Of a stretch of 64,000 nt of DNA, positions 1 through 12,000 are shown piece by piece. The number at the start of each line of letters is the position of its first letter. Position 1 is the first letter of the stretch. Source of the stretch: Nematostella vectensis (taxonomy: Eukaryota; Cnidaria; Anthozoa; Actiniaria; Edwardsiidae); contig NC_064045.1 of NCBI RefSeq assembly GCF_932526225.1, positions 6,494,998 to 6,558,997 of the forward strand. Reading direction: 5' to 3'. Below the pieces are notes generated by a model. That model was not told the origin of the DNA. It saw only the letters and a list, made by a program, of their open reading frames with translations, and ran no database searches. The position numbers were made by a program, and so were the translations under genes.

Positions 1-3000
1 TTGGATATATCTCCTGCCAGCACGCTCATCCGACTCCAGCAGCTCAGCCTTTAGGGAAAACACGGAACACAAGATTAGATACTAACATAATTACACTGCC
101 ACAGGGTAACCAGTTATCTAGGTCGCCAACACAGTGTATTGGCTCCATTAACAACAGGGTTACTAATAATCTAGGCCATTCAGTGCACTGGCTTGATTTA
201 CCACAGGAAACAAATAATCTAGGTTACTTAGTGCACTGGTTGGATTTACCACAGGGAAACCAAATAATATGGGTCACACAGTGCACTAGCTTGATTGACC
301 ACAGGGAAACCAAAAAATATAGGTTACACAGTGCACTAGTTTGATTTACCACAGTAAAACCAGTAATCTAGGTCACTCAGTTTACTGATTTGATTTACCA
401 CAGGGAAACCAATAATCTATGTTACTCAATGCATTGGCTTGATTCAACAAAGGGAAACCAATAATCTAGGTCACTCAGTGCATTGGCTTCATTCAACAAA
501 GGGAAACCAATTATCTAGGTCACTCAGTGAATTGGCTTGATACAACAAAGGGAAACCAATAATCTAGGTCACTCAGAGCACTGCCTTGATTTACCACAGG
601 AAAACCAACAATCTAGGTCAGCCTGAGCACTGACTCACTAATTTCACTTAGTGTACTAGCTTGATTTGCTGAAAGTAACTAATAATCTAGGCCACCCACC
701 TGCTGCACTGACTTGATTTTCTTCACTTCAGCCTTGTGCTTTGCGATGAGCTTCTGAATATCTGGCTCAAGTCCTTTGACAGTTACCTCCTGTAACATAA
801 GAATGACTGATTGGATAAGCTGTAACTTACAAGAGCATGGTTTATCTGTCACATGCCGGCGAACCCAAATTGACAACTAGGAAGTAAAGAAATTTAAGTG
901 GCAATTGCACCAGTTCACTACTGGTAAAAACCTCAACAAACGGGATATACTAGATACCTGCTCTCTGAAGACAATACACAAACATCACAGAACCCGGGGG
1001 TACATTTTTTTAGCCTGGTTCTATCTTTTTATACATCCTGTGTCTTTACAAACCTTGATCTGTTGAGTTTTCTCAGTTATCCACTTTTCTCTTCTCAGTT
1101 TTTCAGCTGCTAGAATGACCTCTTTTTGCTTTTTTATCTCGACTTGATGACTGTTAAAACAAATCATAGGTAGGTCCAGTCTTTTTGATGTATGGATTCT
1201 TTCCTGATGTGCAACTCTGCAATAGTGCTTAGAGGGAACAACAAAAGTAGCATCACCTTTTAAGCCCTGACTTGGCAAATAATAGAGAGCTTAAGCAAGT
1301 CAATACGAACGGCATCAAAAACGGCTCGCGTGCTCACCAATTGCTGAAAAATGGTGTTGACGTCCGTGACCGCGCGCGTAGAACGTAAAAATAGGGAAAA
1401 TGCTGTTCGATATTTCCTGTCACGGACGTCAACGTTTGGTGCTGTTCCTGTTGACTTGCTTAAGCTCTCTAATGACTGGGCTACAGGGGCGGACCCAAAG
1501 TTTAAAAAGGGGGGGGGGGGGGGCAAAGCAAAAGGGGCAGATCCAAAGTTTAAAAAAGGGGGGGGGCAAAGCAAAAGGGGCAGATCCAAAGTTTAAAAAA
1601 GGGGGGCCAAAGCAAAAGTTTCAAGAAAGGGGGGCCTGACTTATTGTTCTTCAGTATATTTCCGTATATATTTTTTTATTTTTAAGCCAAACGTCATAAA
1701 ATAGGGGGGCGGGGCCCCTCGGCCCCCTCCTAGATCTGCCCCTGGACTAGATGGCCATTGTAGTGTACTTGGGAATTGGGGCAGAAGAACAAAGATTTTA
1801 TCAAAGCTAAATCAACACAAGTTTGAAAAATTGTGTTGAACGTTGAATGTAAAGTAAAGTAGTTTCACTAAGGCGTTCATCATACTTTTTCAACCTTGTT
1901 GATTCATAGCTTGTCTACACCATGCCTACGCAGACCATCTAGTTTTTCTACAGCTTGCGTTTAACATACCTTTTCAACCTTGTGTTGATTCATACCTTGT
2001 CTACACCCCGCCTACGCAAACCATCTAGTTTTTCTACAGCTTGCGTTTAACATACCTTTTCAACCTTGTGTTGATTCATACCTTGTCTACACCACGCCTA
2101 CGCAAACCATCTAGTTTTTCTACAGCTCGCGTTTACATACCTTTTCAACCTTGTGTTGATTCATACCTTGTCTACACCACGCCTATACGCAGACCATCTA
2201 GTTTTTCTACAGCTTGCGTTTAACATACCTTTTCAACCTTGTGTTGATTCATACCTTGTCTACACCACGCCTATACACAGACCATCTAGTTATTCTACAG
2301 CTTGCGTTTAACATACCTTTTCAACCTTGTGTTGATTCATACCTTGTCTACACCACGCCTATGCAGACCATCTAGTTTTTCTACAGCTTGCGTTTAACAT
2401 ACCTTTTCAACCTTGTGTTGATTCATACCTTGTCTACACCACGCCTATACACAGACCATCTAGTTATTCTACAGCTTGCCTGTAGTCTTTCTAGTTATAC
2501 CATAATTATTTAATTATCAACTAGAGGACCAAAAGTATGGATAGTTTTAATACATTCATGTGCTTTTGAGAATTCAACAAATCACCTACGATGTATCAAG
2601 TCGAAATTAGTAAAGATTTCTGAATCCCCTCAATGGCTTTAACAACCATTTAAACTAAGAACGAATTAGAAGTGCAAACCATTGCAGCACTGAGTATAGT
2701 TCGGCAGGATTACAAGAGCAAATGTTTAGGTGGTCATAACACAATGAAAGCTATGCCCAGGGTAAGTCAAAACACCCTAAGCTGTAAAAAGCTATTGAAA
2801 CCATCAAAGGGATGGACGGGGTCCTCTACCTCTTTTCCAACAATAGTGGTATTCTAAATTATTTCTTACTTTTCCTCCATAAGTTTAATCTTGTCGCTGT
2901 ATTTCTTATCAATGTCTTTCAGTTTCTTCACCAGCTCCTCACACCTCTCCCCCAGGGTCTTTTTGTCGTCGATAAGCTGGTCGATAAAGGAGAGGTGACG

Positions 3001-6000
3001 CTGTATCGCTGCTTCATACTCTTGTTTCTGGATAGTGAGTCTCTGCTTGGCATCTTTCTCCATCTCTTTTGCTTGCCTCAAAGTAAACTCACGCTGCTGG
3101 TTCTATAAAGCAACACGGGAAGGAAGAGAACATGTATGATATTAATGCAACACTGCAATAAATGGCCAGACTCAATGCAAAGAGGGGTCTTGTGGTATAA
3201 GGGTATACATCTCAATGCCTGTACTGATACTGAAATCAAGCAGAAATAACAACGAAATCCCTAGTCTATATATTTCAGGGATTAATTCTGTGTTTATTAC
3301 AGGAGTCACCAACATCATTTTTATCTAAACAACAAATACTTATGCTAAATTGTAGAAAGTAAAGAGACCGGCTTCTGGCAAACATGTTGTTGACGAACTA
3401 GTTTGTCAGCGAAAAGACTTGATACCTCTCAATGCTTTTCAAGATCACCTAAATATGATTAAATTTATGTATTGGCCATGTGTAAACGATCTTTTCTGAT
3501 AGTTAAGTGTTACAACTAAAGTCCATTTATTTAACTATGATAAGGGGTAAGTGGTTGTGCCACAATGAGGGCGTAGGACCACGAATAAAACGAATAAAAC
3601 ATATGACAAATGAACTGGTAGATGTGGTCTGTCACCACTGTTTTTACCAGAGCTCTTTGCAGCAGCTCGTTGGTTCGTTTCTTCTCCTCAAGCTCGATCT
3701 TGACAGCCATCATGGCATTTGTGACGTCAGTGGCGGCATGCGATGCTTCTTCTAGTGCAGCGCGCTCCTTCCTACACGCAAACACAAAGGTGATTACAAG
3801 TAATGGCAGAGGATTTATTTTGTTCGGGCATAATGTTTGTAGGTTGCTGTGCAATGTTCTTAGATTATTATGTAATGTTTGAAGGTTATGAAGCAATGTT
3901 CGAAGGTTATGGGGTAATGTTCGTAGGCTGCTGCGTAATGATCAAAGGTTGCTGTGTAATGTCCGTAGGTTTTTGCGTAATGTCCGTAGGTTGTCATTGA
4001 CATCAGATGATGCATTTGTCTTTTCAAACTGTCTTTTCCATCTCCTTTCTCCTTCTGCTTATTGAAACATTTACTCAACAGCAAAAAAATTAAATAACTA
4101 TTACTCTTTAAGGCACAAGCAGTGTAGGTCAAACTTACTCTTTGTCAAAGGTAATGGATGTTGATGCACTTGGTGAAGGAAGACCCCTCGAGATGGCTTC
4201 TTCACGCACCTTGAAGGAAGCATTTTCAAAACAAACACATTCATGGGTAACCAAATCGACATGTACAAAATGCTATCCTGCTACCAAGATGAAACAGGGC
4301 CGAAGTAGGGGGTGGGGCTCTAGGGGCACGTGCCCCATCCCCAGATATTTCCAAACATTATATGGACATGATCAGTAGGGCGTGGCTGTTCCCCAATATT
4401 TTCTTAATGTTTCTGTATAGTGTCTGATACATCTCTGCCTCACATTCTCAATTAGCAGTACATACAACTAAAAAATTCATTGACAGAGCGAACGGAAAAT
4501 CCACTGGAGTCATATATCATTCATGACAAGCATAGAATTGGACTCATAAGTCACATCTACATGACAAGCATAGAATTGGACTTTACCTGAGTGATCTCAC
4601 TCCTCACGTCTTCTTCTGCTTTCTCTACTTCATCCAGAAAGTGGATAATATTCCTATCAAATAAGACGTGACAGAAAAATGTCCCAAATAAGCTGAATTA
4701 ACATCAAATAAAGAGGAAAAAGCAAGCAAAGGGTTCGCAAGAAAATTAAAGTTAAAGATACATTGATATGTTTACCTATATCCAACGATATACCCTAAAT
4801 CCATATAAGATCATGGGGATCATTTTGGTACTCGATTTTTGGCCATGGGCTACTCAAAGTTCATATTAATACTCTCTTAACATTAATGTCAAAATGTCAA
4901 AGATTACATAAGCCTAGTAACTAAATTACTTACCTGAGTTTTTCAGCTGACAATGCTGTACTTGAATCACTACAATAAGTCACATAATTGTCAATCGAGG
5001 CACTAGTCTCAGTACCAGCATTGTTTGTACAAGGCTTTACAACTCTAAGTTCTGCTTCGCAGACGTGTACTGCAGCATCATTAAGGTCCCATAGATTATT
5101 TGACAAGGTGATTGAAGCTGCATTAATTACCTTTGGACTTTATGGTGGTTGTGACTGTCCACGTTTGCAACTGACAGATAAGGCTGGCAAGTGAAGATTA
5201 GAAATTATTAGATACCAAACAACCATCCAGTTGTCTTTGTTGATGGTCACAGAAAGAGCAGGAACAAGAAACAAACCTCCATAATTTCATAGAAAAAAAC
5301 AAAAATAACAATAACACAATAATAAGAGCCGTAGCAGGCCTCGAAATATTGGGGGTGGGGCATAATAAAGAAACATTAAGAAAATATGGGGGAACAGCCA
5401 CACCCCTACTGGTCATTCCATTATAATTTTTTTTTAAATATTGGGGGCGGGAGGGGCACATGATCCCAGTGCCCCACCCTCTGCTACGGCCTTGACAGTA
5501 AAAGGAACAGGCATAGCCAAGAAGTTTTGTTTTCCAGATTTCTGAAGCCAAATTTCATGTTTGGAAATAGGTGTAATGAGACAGTTGTTACCTAAAACCT
5601 AAGTGTTGGTACCATGCAAGCATTGCATTTTAGTCATACATGGTATTTTTGTCATGAATTAATATTAAAGGTTAAGATAGCATAGCATTTTACTTTGTTT
5701 TTCTGTAAGTCGCAAAAGTGTCCATTGTTTTACCATGACACATACGGTACCTTTTCGTTGTCTTTGTCAATTTCATCTACTGTGAAAGGAATTACACAAT
5801 AGTAAATTTCCTTGTAGAAAATCGTTGTCAGCATCAAGTTCACCACCATAATGTTAGCTTAAAATGCAAAAACAAGTGAAAACAAATTCTCAGAGTTCAG
5901 AGCCAGGCCATTGGAGGATAGTGTACTAGCATGCTTTGCCACTGACTTTAAGAGTGGGTGATGAGGGTGGCTTAATGGAGAGAGGGAGCTCATTTGAAAA

Positions 6001-9000
6001 GTTTGGCTCTAGAGGGGAGGGGGAGGGTAAAAAGAGATGGAGGAGGGGTTCATAGAGCTTGTCTAGTAAACTAGTGTTTTCAGCTTGACTGTATACTGAC
6101 AAAAAATATTTATTTTGTCCATTTTTCATTACAAGGGTCACTGATACTGTTGCCTTATGGCTATCGTTTTGTGCAATGTTAATAGCAGATTAACATCGGG
6201 TTTCTGTGGGAAATAGATCAGTAGGTTGGTTGGATGTGCTTTCCCCTTGAAAAATTAAAATCACCAGAAAACTGTACCATAATGATAGTCAGTAGACAAC
6301 GTTAGTTATCAGGCAACCTAATGATTTAGGATAGTTGCTAATGGGCAGTTGCCTAACATCCAGCAATAGTGTGTAGCATATTACTCACGCCAGGAGTTGA
6401 GTTTATGATCACTTGCTGCAGGTATTCCAGGAGATAGCAGCTCCTCTGGTTCCTGCTCCAGTTGCTTCAATGAGTTGAGAAGGTCATCAAATGTGGTCTT
6501 ACTATTGACGTCACTCCCGGCACTGAAACAGAAAAGAGTCTGAGGTCTCTCAAAAAGTCAGGAAAAAAACCCAGGGCTTTAACAGCTTGATATGACGAAA
6601 AAATACTACAGACAACTTGTAAAAAAATTAGTTAATTTGCGTAGCCGTGAAACTACTCTGTTTCAAAAAAGGTGTCTACTGCAACATAACACCTCTACCT
6701 TGTGTTGATTTATCTCATAAAGATTTTCAAGGGCATGTATGATTCTTAATATTGAACCAACATATTTTAAAATTCTGCTGCAATTGTTATTTAATTCAAA
6801 AAAGTCAGGCTAGACTTTCATACGACATCCCCTTTTCTGACTTCGAATTGCCACACATATTTCAAGCAGAAAAGTTTTTGCTCATAATTAGGATTGGGCA
6901 TCCAGTGGCAGAAAAAAAACACTTTTTACATGCTAAGCATGGATAACGAACACTACTGCCCTCATTTCCAAGTCCCTCCCCCAAAATTTTGTCCCTCTGA
7001 TATTGTTTGCTTCTACCATATATCTCAGAACATTTTTATAAACTTGCAAAGAATCTTTACTGCACACAGCAGTGATCTCACTTTTTGGAGGTGCTTTCCG
7101 TCCTGTCGGAGGGAAGGGGGTGCTCATCATCAAAGCTCACACTCTTGACAGCCTGAGATGCTCTGGATTCCTGCTGAAGGGATGACTATGTCATGAGTGA
7201 AAACAGAATGGGCACTTGATGGATAATTAATGAGGGGGTGAATATGCCATGAGTGAAAAAAGAATTGATATATGATGGATAATTGCTGAGGGGGTGAATA
7301 TGCCATGAGTGAAAACAGAATGGACACTTGATGGATAATTGCTGAAGGGATGAATATGCCATGAGTGAAAACAGAATGTAAATGGACACTTGATGGATAA
7401 TTGCTGAGGGGATGAATATGCCATGAGTGAAAACAGAATTGATACTTGATGGATAATTGCTGAGGGGGTGAATATGCCATGAGCGAAAACAGAATGGACA
7501 CTTGATGGATAATTGCTGAGGGGGTGAATATGCAACGAGTAAAAACAGAATGGACACTTGATGGATAATTGCTGAGGGGGTGAATATGCCATGAGTAAAA
7601 ACAGAATGGACACTTGTTGGATAATTGCTGAGGGGGTGAATATGTCATGAGTAGAAACAGAATGGACACTTGATGGTTAATTGCTGAAGGGGTGAATATG
7701 TCATGAGTGAAAACAGAATAGACACTTCATGGATAATTGCTAAGGGGGTGAATATGTCATGAGTGAAAACAGAATGGACACTTGATGGATAATTGCTGAG
7801 GGGGTGAATATGCCATGAGTAAAAACAGAATGGACACTTGTTGGATAATTGCTGAGGGGGTGAATATGTCATGAGTAAAAACAGAATGGACACTTGATGG
7901 TTAATTGCTGAGGGGGTGAATATGTCATGAGTAAAAACAGAATGGACACTTGATGGTTAATTGCTGAGGGGGTGAATATGTCATGAGTAAAAACAGAATG
8001 GACACTTGTTGGATAATTGCTGAGAGGGTGAATATGTCATGAGTAAAAACAGAATGGACACTTGATGGATAATTGCTAAGGGGGTGAATATGCAACGAGT
8101 AAAAACAGAATGGACACTTGTTGCATAATTGCTGAGGGGGTGAATATGTCATGAGTGAAAACAGAATGGACACTTGATGGATAATTGCTGAGGGGGTGAA
8201 TATGCCATGAGTAAAAACAGAATGGACACTTGTTGGATAATTGCTGAGGGGGTGAATATGTCATGAGTGAAAACAGAATGGACACTTGATGGATAATTGC
8301 TGAGGGGGTGAATATGTCATGAGTGAAAACAGAATGGACACTTGACGGAATACCATTTAGAGGGTGATTATGCAACAATGATGTGGCTGCTTTATAGAGG
8401 AGGACGCTCTATATAGGAGGCTGCTTATGGAGGTATAAAATATTATGTTTAAATATTTCTGGACTTTAGGAGAAGGTTCATATACTGAGAGAATCAGCTA
8501 AAACAAGCACCTAAAATCAAGCAAAAGCCTGGCAAAGAATGTCACTGATTCATAAAATATTTTTGCCCCATCCATAAATCGAGCTCAAGTACTATATACC
8601 TGGAATAACTCGTCAACTTTCCTTTCGGTACTTCGGCTGGACCCAGGTAGTGATGGGGATGGCCCCTTGCTGGCACTTGCCGCCTCATTATTTAGTCTTA
8701 AAGAGCTTACTGGCCTTGCTGGTTTGGCAGATTTAGGTCTACTGTTGCTCTTCTTCTTTGAAACCTTGCCACTAGCTTGTAGGAATTTCTATAAATACAA
8801 TGCAAGACTTAGTGAATGTCATAATTGACCCATTTCAGACTACCACTTGATCGCAAAACATAATATTTCCACAAGCTCTTTATTAAGTGTAATGAGAGTA
8901 CTGTAGCTGGATCAAATGTAAGTTAAATATTTTGGAATTCATTGTACTCCATTTTACCATTTCATCCTCAGCTTTGCGCTGGTTTTCTTGCTTCTTCTCT

Positions 9001-12000
9001 TCTCTCTTTTTCTGTAGCTCCTCGATAGCAGCCTGACGAGCAAGTCGTGCCTTTTCCTCTCTTCTTTTTACTTTCTCTGCTTGTCTCATTTCCTCAAGGT
9101 CCTCCTTAAAATACCACAGGGAAATCGGTCAGAGCCTCTCAACCTTGTGCTCATTGCAATTATTTTTTTTTACTCAAGGATTGATGCTCTGCAGCTATCT
9201 TAGTAATCTTGGAAATATCACTTATGATGGGTCTATTCTAAAGGTCTATATAAAACTCATACCACTTTTGCCCATTACAAGCTAAGCGCTCAAGTCCTTT
9301 CCTGAAGCACAGTCAATAAAAAAGCTATGTAACGGCTCAAGTTAGAAACGGATAGAACTTTCTTTTTTTAATAGATTGTTTTTAAATGCCAGATTAGAAT
9401 ATCACTGATTATGTTATAATACATTGTATATTTCCAAGCACATTGGAGGAAATTTTGCCAATTTAATGAGAAAATAAGCAGTAAAACATGTAAAGATGCA
9501 CCAAGTCAATTGTAAAGCTAATCTCGGAATCTGTGTATGTGTGCGCTACAGATTTACAGCAACTACATAAGACCCTTGCAACTTGGTGACAAATGCAACT
9601 GTTCCTTGGAATTTGCCAGATCCAAAAATACCATTTGCCAAATTTCCAAGAACAACAAATATTGGGCCTAATGATTCAGCCAGATCTGTAATTACCTGTG
9701 TCTCTGAATTTGACTGATTTCCAAGAACAAAAAATATTGGGTCTAATGATTCAGCTAAATCTGTTATTACCTGTGCCTCGGAATTTGACAGATTTCCAAG
9801 AACATCAAATAATATGGGTGAATAATGATTGAGGTAGGACTTAATTACCTGTGTCTTAGATTTTGCCAGATTTCCAAGAACTTCTTTCTTCTTCTGTCCA
9901 AGCAGATGCTTTAAGGCACCCTGCCCTATCCATCTCCGCACCCGCCACCCTCTCACCCACCGCTGTATGGTAATGGCAGCCTGTGTTTCTCTGGAATCTC
10001 TTGAAATGATGTCATCATCTGAGCCATTACCAAGAAAGAGCTTTGGCACTGGGCTGTTCTTGGCCGCGCTGTCATTTGACTTGGCTGAGCTTTTTCTGCT
10101 CCCATCACCTGAAAAAATAGGGGATTTAAAGTATGCAGATGACTACAAGAGTTTATTTAATTGGTAGACAAGACTTTCCTGGTAGAATCAATACTGATTC
10201 TATTTAGATTCTGGCTGACAAGATGATTCATCTCGTGATGATTCATCTTGTCAGAGGCCGGAAAAACTTGGGGGCTTGGATTCTGAAATTTGACAAAGTC
10301 TAGGGCTTGGATTCTAAAACAAGGGTCTCAGCGCCTTGGCAAGTCTTGGATTTACCCATCGCTACCCCTACTGGTGTGTCAATTCACATGATGGGAAAAA
10401 TACTAGGGTCTAATAATAGGGTCTATTTTCAAAAAGGATGCAATATGGATAACATGGATACCTTATAAACAATATTCTATAAAAGTATCTGTAGGTTCCA
10501 TGCTTGAATTAGCTGATTAAAATGAACACTTCGACTCGTATTATGCACCAAAACAAAAACAAAAACACCTATTTCCATTAAGGTTGACTATAAGAAAATG
10601 GAAAATTATGGTTAGGGAAAACAAGTCTTGTATCTGTTAATGATATTCAGTGAGGCTAAATTAGGTTTGTAGCGAGGCCCTTGTACTGTAGGAATGAACG
10701 CATTTTTTTATACAAGAAAACATTATTATTGGCCAAACTTTGTTCTATTTTCCATTCTCTTATAGTCAAACTTTTTTGAAATAGGTGTAAACAAAAACAA
10801 ATTAAGCAAAAACAAACCTGGTGACTGAAGCATTTCATTAATAGCATCAACCAATGGGTCGCTGTCATTGCTTTTCCCAGTCCACAGCTTGAACTCACTG
10901 TTAACCATGGCCTGATCCTCTTCAGGGCCCTGGGACTTGTTCCCATGCCACCAAGGCTTATGCTCTTCCTCTTCTGACAGGGATCTGAGCTCAAGTAAGG
11001 GAGGGACCTGGGCATTAATGCTAGATCCTGGCCACCAGTCTTCCTCTGCATCATTGATTGTTTCTGTAGGTTTTGATGAGCTCTGTCTATCAGGGCTGTT
11101 GATCTTTCAGCAAAAAGAAATAATATATTAGTATAATGAATAAGGGGATAAGTTAAAGGTTGAGTTGGAAGGTTCCATAATATTTGTGTACAATTTTTTT
11201 ATCTGGTTTTCATATTTCATTTCATTTCATATTTTGCTGGTCACAGAAAATAAGAGATAGTTATTAAATAAGGAGCGATACTGCATTTGAACAAAGTAAA
11301 TAGAAAACTGTCATTCTTTTTTATTAAAAGCCGAATTTTGAACTTTGAAATTTGTACCCTGCTTCTAACTAGCAGCCCCTTCACAACTCAAAAGCATTTA
11401 TTTCTCAAAGACAGAGGGCACCCATAAAGAGCTAGTACCCCCCCCATCTCTAGCAAGCAACATCTAACAACTGTGGCAAAATGGTGATAACCAACAAAAG
11501 CAAACTCTACCTTCTACATTTTACAAATACTAATTTGTAAAACAAGTACTGAACTGTTACTGTACTTGTGAAATTAAACATGCACGTTATAGTTTATTAT
11601 GTCCATCTTGTCTGAAAAAGTGTACAACATCTACGTACTGTACTGTACGTAGATATTTTATAGAACATTTTCATCTTACACTATTCTCACCTTAAAATCT
11701 GCTGCTAATGGCTTCTTTCCTTGACTTTTTGATTTCTTGCTTTGGTTTCTAATGAAAACAAATATAATTATTCTGGAAAAATTCAGGTAAAAATCCTGGT
11801 TAAGAGGGGATAAAATGCAAATTTTTTTGGGACAGTGGCTCAGTATCAAGGATCTGGAGTCGGCTTGTGAGACGAACTGTGAAAAATTTGGAGTAAAAAA
11901 ATCTGTACTCTTGGACATAGGGTAACTTGCGCCAACTATAAATCCAAGCAACACTCAAAAGCAGCATGTATAGCATAATTAAATTTAAACAGCCTCACAG

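Noticed and set aside
7171..8345. CRISPR-like regular array
   Set aside because: The units are contiguous and similar along their full length, with no unique spacers, and the genome is eukaryotic.
7130..8378. Overlapping minus-strand open frames of 80-180 codons with a repeated SILFSLMAYSPPQQL-like motif
   Set aside because: They are translations of the 56 bp minisatellite in several frames. The region is an intron between two phase-matched CEP131 exons.
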